Shown one piece after another: positions 1 to 12,500 of a stretch of 64,000 nucleotides of DNA. The position numbers and the translations under genes are program-made. Source of the DNA: Tyto alba (lineage: Eukaryota; Chordata; Aves; Strigiformes; Tytonidae); NCBI RefSeq assembly GCF_018691265.1, contig NW_024881329.1:6138001-6202000 (forward strand), read 5' to 3'. Below the pieces are notes generated by a model. It searched no databases. It saw nothing but the letters and a program-made list of their open reading frames with translations, and was not told the origin of the DNA. Position 1 is the stretch's first letter; the number at the start of each line of letters is the position of its first letter.

Positions 1-379
1 AAACCGTGCAAGTTCCATGGTTGCAAAGTGCATGCAGTGCGGAAGCACAACAGGGAGACACTTGAGGTGTTTGTGTTGAAACTGAGCAATAACACTTACA
101 GGAGAATGTATGTGCGTAACCTGGAGCTTTATGTGCAGTAGCCCTATGCTGTTTTAGAACATACCAGTCCAGAGCCTTCTTGGGAATGCTTTGTGGTTGA
201 CTGGTTGTTTGCGTTCTTGGGCCTTGTTTGGGTTTTAAAGCCTCAAGCTCCTGGTGTGGACAGAGGAGAGCCTGCTAAAGCAGTCACCAATAACTCATAC
301 AATGTAATGAACTTTCAGTCAGTTTATGCCCGGCTGTTTTCAGATTGCATGTCAAATACTTGTGCTTTCCTGTTACCAG
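1..379 (+). other. PLEKHA7 intron (3' part)
   Basis: There is no supported exon. The stretch ends in the acceptor ctgttaccag at 370-379. An open frame runs through the acceptor but shows no family similarity upstream of it, so it is read as intron. Confidence 0.75.
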
Positions 380-568
380 GAAGATGAAGCACCGCCCAGA
401 CCTCCTCTCCCTCAGTTGTACAGCCCTGATGATCAGCCACCAGCGGTTCCACCTCTCCCCAGAGAAGCCACTGTCATCAGACACACATCAGTGCGGGGCC
501 TGAAACGTCAGTCAGACGAAAGAAAGAGAGACAGAGAACTTGGACAGTATGTAAATGGAGATTATAGG
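380..568 (+). CDS. PLEKHA7: PLEKHA7 internal exon, proline-rich segment
   Basis: 63 codons, phase 0 at both ends. The acceptor is ttaccag and the donor is AGG|GTGAGC at 569. The segment is rich in prolines (PPRPPLPQLY, PPAVPPLP), which could serve as SH3 or WW ligands. It is followed by the conserved IRHTSVRGLKRQSDERKRDRE stretch, which is strongly charged. Confidence 0.93.
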
Positions 569-3500
569 GTGAGCACTCGTACACCTACACACCTGCACTT
601 TAAAGATATGTGAACCTATAATAAAAGATACTATTGTCTGTAAAATATATGGATCTCTACATCTAGGAATAAGGAGGGAGATATGATGGCAGAGAGATAG
701 TAATGGCAAGGAGAGATCTATGCCATATAATAATGGCAGAGAAAGATTTAGTAATCCAGAAACAAAGCTTTAGGATTTGTTTTAAGCTGATGAAGATTTG
801 CTGTCTGTGATTTCATTTGAGCTGATGAGTATTTTTCGATATAGGTGGAACTGCGCTCATACATGAGTGAACCAGAACTAGCAACAATAGGTGGTGACCT
901 CAGCCAACCTTCCAGTGGTTTAATAAGCTGTGACAGTGGATACCAGACATTACCTACCCGTGGTAAGCCAGGAATTTATGCAGCTGATTTTTAACAGGAC
1001 TGTTTATATAGGAGCTTTTCTCTCCTAGGATTTCCTGAAGATGGTCTTTATCATCAGATCATTATTTTTAGATTAACTGTACTATGCTGTGAAAATCTAG
1101 AGATTTTGCTCATTTTAATGGTGCCATTACAACCAGCCTTTTGCAAAGCAACTTAATATATAATGATTAAAAAAAAAAAAAAATAGCAAAACATGAAATT
1201 AGCTATTAAAATGTCTCCTATATTCAAAGTTATTTTTCCTCATACTTTCTGTGTGATCTTTTACAATCTCAAGTATTTTTTTAAACACTTCTATTGCCAT
1301 TGAAATGAAAGTGATAAAGAATGTGAATATAATGCCCCCAGACACTACATGTGAATTGACTCTCCATCCCCACTGTGCTACAGTCCTGTAGCTGTTTCAC
1401 AAGTTATGACAGAGAGACTATTTTGGGAAGAGCAATTGATTTCTTCACTGTTCTCTTCTTATTTCTTACCTTTCGGACTGTGAATGTTATGGTTTGATTT
1501 TCTTCTTATATGTGATTATTTGTACAGCTTAACTACCGGTGTACAGTTGAGTTCACCCCATACTTTATTTAATACAAGCTTCTAAATTATTGTAATTCTT
1601 TCTGAATTTGGTCAACAGTGACCTAGAACACGTTACTTCTGGCTTAAATGAAATTTTGTGCTTCTCATGATCTTCTGAACTGCAAAATGTGAAATGTGAG
1701 CTAAAAATAGTAAGCAGGATGTCACAGAAAAAACATGATAATTTAAAAAATATGTGGCACTTGTCTTCGTTTTGTCTGTCGTTTGGTTTGAAAGCATTCT
1801 CTTTTTCCTTATAAAGGTTTATCTGGATCAACTTCTAGATTGCACCAGTCATCTACCATTTCATCATATGCAACGCTTCGAAGGGATAGATCCAAGGTAA
1901 GGTCTAAATGAACATCTGAAGGCAAATGTCTGAACTGTTTAAAACAGTTAAGACCAGAATATATTTTGCATAGCAGGAGGTGGCATTGTAGTAGCATGGG
2001 AGAGGACCAACACCTGTGATATAATAAAATCTCTAGTTTTTCACTTTCTCAAATGCATCGGAAAACACACAGACAACTTCATTTGAAGTAGATTTATAAA
2101 GCAAGGGTTAGAACCAAAAATCAGCGCTACTAATATAAAATATAGAGTTGAAATGTGCAAATTACTGCAAAAATAATAGAACAAAATCATGTTAATTTAG
2201 TAGTAAGGTAGGTGAAAGAGTTAATTTTTTGTCTACTTCTGATAAAGTATTAATTACGTGTGTTTTGTGTGCCTTGCGCCTTCTACAGGAGAGACCAAAG
2301 AGTGCCTTGGAACGTTTGTACTCTGGAGACCACCAAAGAGGCAAGATGAGTGCAGAGGAGCAGCTAGAACGAATGAAGCGACATCAGAAGGCATTAGTTC
2401 GTGAACGCAAGAGAACTCTTAGCCAAGGAGAAAGGCAGTCTGTTTCATCTCGGTCTTTCATCAGGCCCATTTCTGCAGACATAGGCTCAGTATGTTAGAT
2501 ATGCCTTAAAAGGACTAAACTAAAATTATCTTTGGAATTTTTTTTTCCTAGCAAGCACTTTCACTTGAGTGTGTGTGATGCTTCTAGTCTAATTAAATTA
2601 GTGTTATACAGTATAAAAGGAGTTCAGAGAGTGTGAGTAACAGATGATCTTTTTTTACTAGTAGTTACAGTAAATGTAGCAAGTTCAGCAGGTAAGTTGG
2701 TCAGAGGTTGGTGTGCTGAGTGGAGATGTGAGTATAGTGGAGTGATTTCAGAGATATGACTTTTTTAATTGGAATTGTATTTAGAAAGTGTAAGAAGCTT
2801 GTACAGTTTTAAAACTGCTTCATAATGGAATGGGCCTTTTAGAATGTTCGTATTCATCATGGATATTTTTCTTTTTAATTCATAAATCAGGCTGCAAGAT
2901 AGTCGTCGTAATACCAGACCAAGGGGGTGTTTGTTTTTTTTTAAAGAAATGATAAACGGATAATTAGTTTTAAAATCTAATCATGCTGAATAGAAATTTA
3001 TGTGAGAGCTAATGTGTTTTAATTGATACAAATTCTTCTTTAAGGCTTCAAATATAGAATATTCTAATAAGGCTCAAATTTAAGTTGCTGAAGAAAAGGA
3101 TTTTTGTTGCATTCTGAGATTAAATGCTGTACAGATGATAAGGTTGTAATGATACATTTTGGATACTAACCAAAGCAATTCTAATTGGTGAAGTTACCTA
3201 GTTGCTCACTTGGTGCTAAACCAAGATTGTGCTGTAATTGCACTTACGCTGTGGTCTTTTAATTTATTTTTTATTTGGTCCACTAGAGCTTTAGAATGAT
3301 CACCTTGTTTTACCTAATTCATTGCACAAGATCTCTTGCTTTTAGATTTGTCACTCATCATACTTAATGCCTCTCTTTATGTTTGCTTGTTTTTAATTTG
3401 CCGAATTTTGTAGTTATTTTAAAATTTCTAACTGGACTACTCAATTTTTACCAGGCTTAATTGCATTTAGTACATGTGTGTCGATTGCTGGCGTTAAAAA

Positions 3501-6500
3501 AAACCCTATAATATTCAGCCTTTCATTCCCACTGTTCCGTAGCACTAATTTACAGCCAGTTATTTGTATTTACTATCCCAGTAAATACGAGTGCACTACT
3601 TGGAGACATGCATCTATTTTGTCTTCTGTTTTGCAACCACAAATTTATTAGAGATAGTGCATAATATTTGGGAACTGTAGAACTGTAGTATCGCTGTTAC
3701 TTTCATATTTTAATTAGAAGAAGTAAATCTGAGCTTCTTATGTTTCCTGACTCACATAACATACACAAGTCAAATTTAAACATTTCGTAACACTCCTTAT
3801 TAACATTTGTGGCAAACACTTTATCTATAAATTTGGGTGCCATCTTGGTCTTTCTCTTGCTGTAAAGAATTAAAATGGAATCTTTCAGCCCTAGCAGTGT
3901 TTTGTAGAGGTCATCTCTTGTACGTATAGGGCTTCGATACGCAAAAAGCATGTTTGATAGCACAATAACTTACAGCATTACAATTATTTAGCAGCCAAAA
4001 TGGCAAACCATTAAATGTATAATTGAAGTGCTGCTCAGAATGTAACTTTTGCTTTAAACATACATTGTATGTGTAACTCATTTTTAATCGGTCAGCTCTC
4101 AAGTGTAGTATGACATTTTAAGTATTGATCACAGTACATGAGTTCATTTGTTATATACATTGCCTTTTTAATGTAAAACTCGCAACATCAAAGCCAATAA
4201 AAATACTGCTTCATAAGAATGGTTTGATGTTTTTCTTACCTATATATAATAATGTGAAAATGATTCTGTGTATTTAAAATATACTATGTCAATCAGGCCT
4301 GGTTCGAATATGAGTAGAAGAATGAGTTTGGAGTACTCGTATGAGAAACATTTTTTTCTCTTTTAAATTCTGTAAAGAAACATCTTAATTTTTGATATAA
4401 TTGCCTTTTAGCTATTTAACTTTTTAAATATACATGGAAGATATGTATCTTCTGAGTGAATATTGAGAGCTTGTGCATGAATAGGTTTCAATTAGATTTA
4501 TTAATGCAAGTACCTAATGAAGCCTAAGGACTTCACATCAAGGTTAAACTTCAACCAAAAGAAGCCAAAGATTTGTAAAAGAAATACTGGAGATGTTTTT
4601 AAGAAACATATAAAGCACATTCTCCTATTGATACCCTCAAATGCTTGAGGAGATTTTTTTTTGTTCTTGTTCTTGTCCTTTTTGTCCCTTCTTTTTCCCA
4701 CTTCTTTTAATACTGTGTTTCAACTGTATATGGTGAAGTTGCTGAGGTATGCTGAATGGAACAATACTGCAACTGAACTTAATTTTTTGAACAAAAAAAT
4801 GTTGGTAGTGTTCTTAAGTGTGAGTTTATATGAAGCTGTATTGCATGTAGGAAGGAGCTGCTATGCAATGATTTGGGAACTCCAAATTATGCTGCTTAAT
4901 TTAAATACATTCTGAATTAATTATTGATAAGTATTTACCTTGTAAAGACAGAATGTGAAAAATTTTTTACCTTTGCAGGTAGCTAGATACTGCTTTTAGC
5001 AAAGTCAGAAGAGCTTAGAAGTTGATAAATTATTATTTTTGAATTCAAGACAAGTTAATGCTAGTACATAAAATATTATCATTTTAAACACTAGATATTC
5101 TAAAAAGATAGATAGAATTTTCAAGTTTCAATTCTCAACCTGCAATATAAATACCCTTTCTGTGTAGTGATTCAAAATCACACAGCACAGCCTGGTTAGA
5201 ATGCCTAGGTCCAGTCTGTCAGTGTGTAGACTCACTTGCATTGGCATCTGTGCTTCCAAAGATGTTTATGTGTAGCTGGTTCCATGTTAATCAGCATATG
5301 TGAAATTGTGATTAATACATTTGTTAGAATTTCATACTTCTGAACATTACCTGTAAAAGTAAACAATACTCAAAATCCATGGAGCACAGCCAGAGATCAA
5401 ATCTCCCAACCATATGTTCTAAGAAATAACAGTTGTATTTTCTTTTTCTTGTCAGTTAAGGGATTTGCTCTGTGGATTCTTTCAGCAATATAGCATTTGC
5501 AGCAGTAGTCATGTACATTGCTAAATGATAAATTTGGCAGTATGGTTGAATGCTGTTAATTGTTTTGTATCTATTACCAGTGGAAACGAGAGCAAGAATT
5601 TGATTTGCAGTTACTCGAGAGGGCAATTCGTGGAGAAGACAAGGATGAAAACGAATGGTTAAAAGTTCAGCCAGTAGCAGTGACAGAGACAGACCTGGAG
5701 CCTCAAGACTATGATTTAGATATCAGCAGAGAGGTAACACTCATAATTTTTTGCCTCTTATTCTGTGCCCGAAAACACTAACCTTTGTAAGTTTTAGTTA
5801 GTGAATTCTCATCTTTTCTTTCAAAAGTTAGCTGAAAGTTTGAACTAAAAGGAATCTTTTGGGTATTGAAAATTTATGGCTTGGCACTTAGAATCTCTGT
5901 ATGGTTTGTGTTCATACTGTGTTTTACTGGAAAGAAGAAATTGAAAGGTTGGCTTTAGTGTTTGAAATACACATCTCAGGCTTTATATAGGAAAAAAATT
6001 ATTAAATTAGGGAATGTTACATAAATTTGAAAAAAAATATGAGAAGACAAAACCAAGAGTATTTGAGAATAAGAAACAACAATTTGAGAATAAGAAACAA
6101 CAATTCCCCAGAGCTACCTTACTCTTCATTTTGACTGTCAAAACATGGTAGAGAAGAGGGACCACTGGTTTATTCTGAGCAGCACAGGAAACACCTTTTT
6201 GTTGGCTTTTCAAATGTTGTCTGATGTTCTGGGCACTAAATCTTTTTTCAAGTCTAGTAACCGATTAAAGTATTTGTTTGAAATGCGATTGAGCCATCTG
6301 GTGGAAAGGAAAGAATATAGCAAGTGGAAAGATTTCAGTAGGAACTATGCATTGTGTAAAATGCCATGGTAGATGGAAAATCAGTGAAGTTCTTAATGAT
6401 AATTAGACTAGCAAGCACCTTTTCTGAAAGCTGTTGGCAGTGAATCATTTTATAGAGAGAAATATTTGTAAGAGGTTGAATCTGTGAGCCATTATGTGTT

Positions 6501-9500
6501 AATCTCTATGAATGAGTGTATCTTTCAATTAATATTTGTATATTTTCTCCAAAAAATGCAGTGCTGCTGTAAACTTCAGAAACAGAAAAAATACTTTTGT
6601 TATATTGCCTTTCCTTGCTGCACTCTGCTATTATTTTTTTCTCCAGAAGGCCTCCAGGACTAAGTGAATGACTTTGTACATCCAAATGAGCATCTTAAGC
6701 CTAGGATAGGAAACATTTTTACTTATAGGCATTTCTGTCCTACTTCAGAGTAGTTGAAGCAGGACTGAATCTGTGAGTGTAAAGCTGCTTTCTCAGATTA
6801 TTCAGGTTGTCCTCTTCCAGTTCGTGTACCCGTCCTTTTGACCTGGCAGTCACTTCTGTACCTGAACTACTTCTGTGTCTCAGAAGGAAATGTATTCAGT
6901 TTTGTCTTTAAGGCCAATAAATTTGCTGTTCACGTGATAACTGAGTTTGTTATTCTGGAAGTGGCAAGATGAGATAATCTAGATTAGTTTCAGTATGGAA
7001 ATAGGTATAGAAATTTTTCTAAAAAAAAAGAAGATATATATATATATATATTTATATGTAGCTGCAGACCTTCAGAGAGGATTTAGATTTGAAGGTAAGG
7101 AAGTGTAATGGAAAATGAGGACTTTTCAGGAAGCATTGGTCTTGGATTTACTGAGAAGGAAGTTAAAAAATTTGTGGTTGTGATTTCAATGTGGTTATGA
7201 ATGCCACTGACTGTATTGGATGCTTTGGGCCTATGACTGCCTGCAAATTATTGAGCACAGTCAGTCACTGGGGGTTAGGTCAGGCCAGTTTTACATATGC
7301 CATTGAATTAGTGTGGACTAAGTTCAGAGGTGAAAAATTTTAGGATTATTTTTATTTAAAACTTTGAATTTTTAAAACTCATCACCTCATGAGTGTTTTA
7401 ACAAAATTCCAAAAAGGAGAAGGAAAAAATAGTTCTTCACTTTTCACACATCCTTTATTTGTGCTTTTCAGAAGCAATCTGTTCTATATAATATGCATTG
7501 GTTTTCAAGGTCCATTCATAAACTGAATTTTCACTGGGTGATTTAGATCTCTTATGTGGAGCAAAAATTTCCTACAAAGAAACTGATCCTAACAAAAACT
7601 TGTTGCTAGATTTTTTTACAATCATATTAAAGTGTTCAATCTACAGAATTATATGTATGAAATGTGTTGTTGCATAATGCTAGTGTATTTCTGCATCGGT
7701 TCCCTAGGATTTCAGATTTTATAGTCCAAGAATTTACTAAGATATTACAAACTGCTGGTTTGTTGTTTTGTTTTGTTTTCTCCATTGCTCACAGAAGAAG
7801 ATTATGAAGTCTCAAAAGAAAGATATCCTAGATTAAAACTTTAGGTGATATTTCCTTTCAGTTGTAAGAAGTCCTCACTGGCATGACAGAAATATCTTGG
7901 CATTAAGATCTCAGGTTGTCCAATCAGTCCTGTTGCTTGTTTCTACTCTAACAGCTTTAGGCAGTGTCCTACTTTGTGCTCTAAGCCTGAGCTAAAGAAG
8001 AGTTCCCTGTTGATTCTGATTTCTTTTGTAATCCTCTTTAATATCGGTTTGATCTATCTTCTAAAGTAAAATAAATCAGAGGAAAAGACATTGTTAAAAG
8101 GGCATCAGCTCATATCCAGAGGGAGTGTTTAGCATCAGGTAGATGTATTGGCTGTGAAATCCATGCTTGATTATTTTCACTGTGTTCTCCCACTGAGAAG
8201 AATTTATCTGTTCTTTTTAAAGTTATTGTTATTAAAAACTTGATGCTTGCTTTCTTTCTGCAGTTGTCAAAACCTGAGAAGGTTGCAATTCCAGAACGCT
8301 ATGTTGAACTGGAACCAGAAGAGCCTCTTTCTACAGAAGAACTGGCAGCAAGACAGCGTAAAGCAGAAAAGATAAAGAATATTCTTACTAAATCAAGGTC
8401 AGTTGTTTTGTTTTTTTTTTCAGATCTTAGAGAGGCTGGTGTTAAACACTGGGAACTAACTTCATACCCCGATCAAGTTCCGATTGAATTATCTAAATGC
8501 AAACTCGTGGCTTTTAGAAAATGCACACAGATTTTATGTAGCATACTTAAAGCTCCTTTTTAAAACAGGTAGAAGAGATAATGACAAATTTTATATATGG
8601 CCATTTTCTTGTTCAGAGCATCCTAAAATAGTAGCGAGTCCTTACCAAGCAACTTGCAGATGAGTGAGGTGGGAGGAAGGGCACAGATCTGGCCAAAAGC
8701 AGAAGAGATGTCAGCATGAGAGCAAGTTGCTGTTGTCTCCAGAAATCTGGACTTCTGAAAGAATGCTTTTGGCTACTCACAGCTGATGCAGAGTCAGCTG
8801 AAACATTCCGTTTCGAGAATTTGTTTACCTCAGGTATCTGCTGTCTCTTTGGAAGACAATTGAAGAGGCTGTGCCTGAGGACCACCAGGTTATATGCCTT
8901 TTCCTCTGAGAACTAAGAAGAAATTTTATTAACAACTTCAAATAAATAGCATTTTTTGGTAGTGCTTTCATGTAAACTGGTGTATTTACAGCAAAGGACT
9001 TTCAGATGTACCTAAGGCTATGTAGAAATTGTGACTGAATGTGTAATGGCTGCATCCTTTGTCTTTGCTGTAGACATTCTCATACAATATCTAACACTGC
9101 TTTAAAGAACATCAATAAAATACGGAGCGTGATAGATGAGATCTGAAAACTGATGTATGAATTCGAGCTTGCTCTCATCTGCATGGTGGATTCTTCTTCA
9201 TGTTTGCAAATGTTAATGTTGTTTTGCACTTTCCCACTAGTATGCACAATCTTCAGCCTACTGTTGCCCAGGACAAACACAACTCGGTTGATTTAGATTC
9301 ACAGCTGCAAGAGCAGGAGCGCATCATTACCATATCATACGCTTTGGCTTCTGAAGCCTCTCAGAGGAGCAAGGAGGTAGCAGGTAATACTTAGTTATTT
9401 ACAAAATAACAGCTATTCCTTACCAGCTTCTGAAGTTGTGCGGGGCTGTTGCTGAATTCCTGGCATTAGAGAGAGTTTTAGTTACTCATATTCAAAGTTG

Positions 9501-12500
9501 TGAAAAGTGCGTATAGATAGCAAACTTATAGACACTAAAGATTTACATTGAGTATTTGGCCTCCAGTGGACAGAGTGAAGGGGACAAAGTATTATGATCA
9601 GTAAGTTCAGAGTTTGGATACTTGCTCTTACTAATAGTACTAAAAAAAAAATCAACATTTTCAATGAATTCCAAGTGGTTATATTAAGTGAGGTATTTCT
9701 GTATTAATTTTTAGGAAGTAAGTTGATCTGTGACTTAAAAAAAATCAAGACAGAGGGATTTAACATTTTTTTTTTTTAACAGAAAGATTCCCTGGTCCAG
9801 TGATTGAGATTAGAGTGCAGTCATTTGCAGCTTGAGATGTATGACAACAGGCTGAAAAAGACATTGTAAAATGGATATTGGCATGTTTCTGTCTGGTGAC
9901 CAAGATTAGAGGTCAGAGCACGACAGCCATGCATGAATTCTGCTTGATGCCTGAAAATTAATAGGTCCTTTGCAGTATGTTACCAAAAGTGATAATTTCA
10001 TTCTTGATTGCTTTATAGTTGAAATAAGTAAGAAATGTCAAGAGATTTGTATCACACAGTAATATATGCAGCAGCTATTGTAGCACGTATCTGACCAGCC
10101 ATTTGTAACTGGCACAGTTCACTGTTCCAGTGGAGAATGGAAATAATGGAAACTTCAGCCACGATGGAGAAAAAACATGCACGTTTCTCATCTGAAGTTG
10201 TCAGTTTAAACTTACAGCACTTGCTACAGAAGCCCTTAAGACCTTCCCATTAAAGGCAGATTATTTCAGTATCCAGATATGTAGCATGCATCTATAGTAA
10301 CAGACTGTTGATTGAATGTGGCTCTATACTCACAGATGCAGTGGCAGCTAAACCTGTTGGAAATGTGATTTTGAGGGGATGGAATACACTTTCAAGATAA
10401 AAATCTTGACTCTTTGGAGAGGTTCTGTGGGTAATTTAACTGACTGGAAGGGATAAATAATTCACTGAGGAGGCTAGACAATAACAAAAACAAACCCCAG
10501 AACTGTAAAATCTTGGGAGCATTTCAGGGATAACCTTTTGGACCTTCAGGCATCTGTGCACCAAAATGGCTTCTCCACAGGCAGTCTAGTCCCAGTTGTA
10601 GTAGCCAGGTCCTTGTAAGAGGGACTTGCACACTTTGGTGGTGGGGTGGGGTGGGGTGGTGTTTCAGGAGGTGTGGGCCAACGCAGCATTTTGCCACATG
10701 AGTTGTAGAGTCTTCTGGGAACAAGTAGCACTGAGGCAAAGATCAACCAAGATGAGCATGGCCTGTACTTGACATTATTCCTCTGTGTCAGCACAAGAGC
10801 AGAGTGCCTGCCATACTGAATAGTCTTCATGTGGCCAGTTACCTTACCCCTTGGTGTGTGTGAAGTTGCAGTAACTGAAATATGTTTGATCATTTTCTGT
10901 TGTATAGTGAATGTAGTAGCTATGGTTTCATTACTACAGTTCTTTGGTTTATATTTTAATTTTGTAATTGTATTTATTTCAAAAGTGCAATCACCACATA
11001 TTCTTAGGTATACACAACCACAGAAATAGTCTTAATTCTTTGGTTCTCCCCAAATTGGAAATTAAAACGTGTATTATAACAGAAATGTTTCAACGCTCCT
11101 TGAAAAAAAATGCAGTCAGTTGTGAGGGGATTCTAATTTTAATTTTCTTTGTGAAGTATAGCAGCTAGCTCTTTTGTCTTTCAGACACTTAAAAAACCCT
11201 AAGGACTTGATTCTTTAAGGAAGCCTAAACCTTTATGTCCATGTGCAGTTTTCGTTGCCACATTTGTATCTCAGATATTCAGTTCTTGTAACACCTCTGT
11301 GATTTCAATTGCTACTTAATCATTTCAAAGGAATTCTTCAAACACCTTTCAAGGAATTCTTAAAAAAGCCAAGGTGGTTTGGTTTTGACAGAAAACATAG
11401 AAACCATAAAAAGAGTTCAGGTTTTTTAGTTACAGCCTATTTTCTGATGATCCAAAGTGATGTTGTGGTTTAACCCCAGCCCGCAACTCAGCCCCATGCA
11501 GCCGCTCGCTCGCTCCCCCCTGGTGGGATGGGGGAGAGAATTGGAAAGGTGAAAGTGAGATAACTCGTAGGTTGAGATAAAGACAGTTTAATAGGTAAAG
11601 CAAAAGCCACACACAGAAGCAAAGCAAAACAAGGGATTCATTCCCCGCTCCCCATGGCAGGCAGGTTCAGCCCTCCCCAGGCCAACTGGGCTCCAGCCCA
11701 GTAACGGTGACTGGGGCAGACAAACGCCATAAACCTAAACATCTCCCCTTTTTCCTTTCCCCCCAGATCTATATGCTGAGCATGACGCCATATGGCATGG
11801 GATATCTCTGGGGTCAGTGGGGGTCAGCTGTCCCCGCCGTGCCCCCCCAGCTCCTCGTGCCCCCCAAACACTCGCTGCTGGGGTGGGGTGAGGAGCAGGA
11901 AAGGCCTCGGCTCTGTGTGAGCCGGCTCAGCAGCAACGAGACCATCCCGGTGTTCTCACCACTGTTTCCAGCACAAATCCCAACCACAACCCCATACTAG
12001 CTACTGTGGAGAAATTTAACTCCACCCCAGCCAAAACCAGCACAAGTGATTATAAAGAAAAGCATCTGGTGCTTTGCACAGCTGACTGTACGTTCTTATT
12101 TATTCTAACTTTACAGATTCCTTCACATTCTTATTTTTGTAGTTTGATTTTTAAAGTATGAGTTGTCAGTTGCGCTTTGTTGACGAAGCAGACCGTATCT
12201 GAAAATCCCAAACTAAAGGTCTAGATTTTTAACAAAGATTTGTTTATGAAAAATCTGCAAAGTTTAACTTTTCCCATTTTTCAGGGGGAACCAGTTAAGT
12301 GATGTTAAAATATTCTGATAATATAAATCTCTTACAAAATAAATTGTACATTTAACTAATCCTTGTAAAGTAGCATTTTAGAGTCTCTCTGTTCCTAGTA
12401 TGAAATCAACCTTCTAAATGGAAATCATGCCAGGAGTCTGAAAGATTACAATCAAATGCAGGAGTATCAGGAAGTCATTTACTAAAATGTGTGTTTTGGA

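Noticed and set aside
5165..5260. Possible MIR-like SINE (cacacagcacagcctggtta)
   Set aside because: Only about 40 bases resemble the consensus, and the order of blocks could not be followed.
380..9383. Identification as PLEKHA5 or PLEKHA6
   Set aside because: Paralogues share blocks, but the C-terminal sequence and the C11orf58 neighbour fit PLEKHA7.
11707..12000. 97-residue + strand open frame
   Set aside because: Lies wholly inside the solo LTR, which is non-coding.
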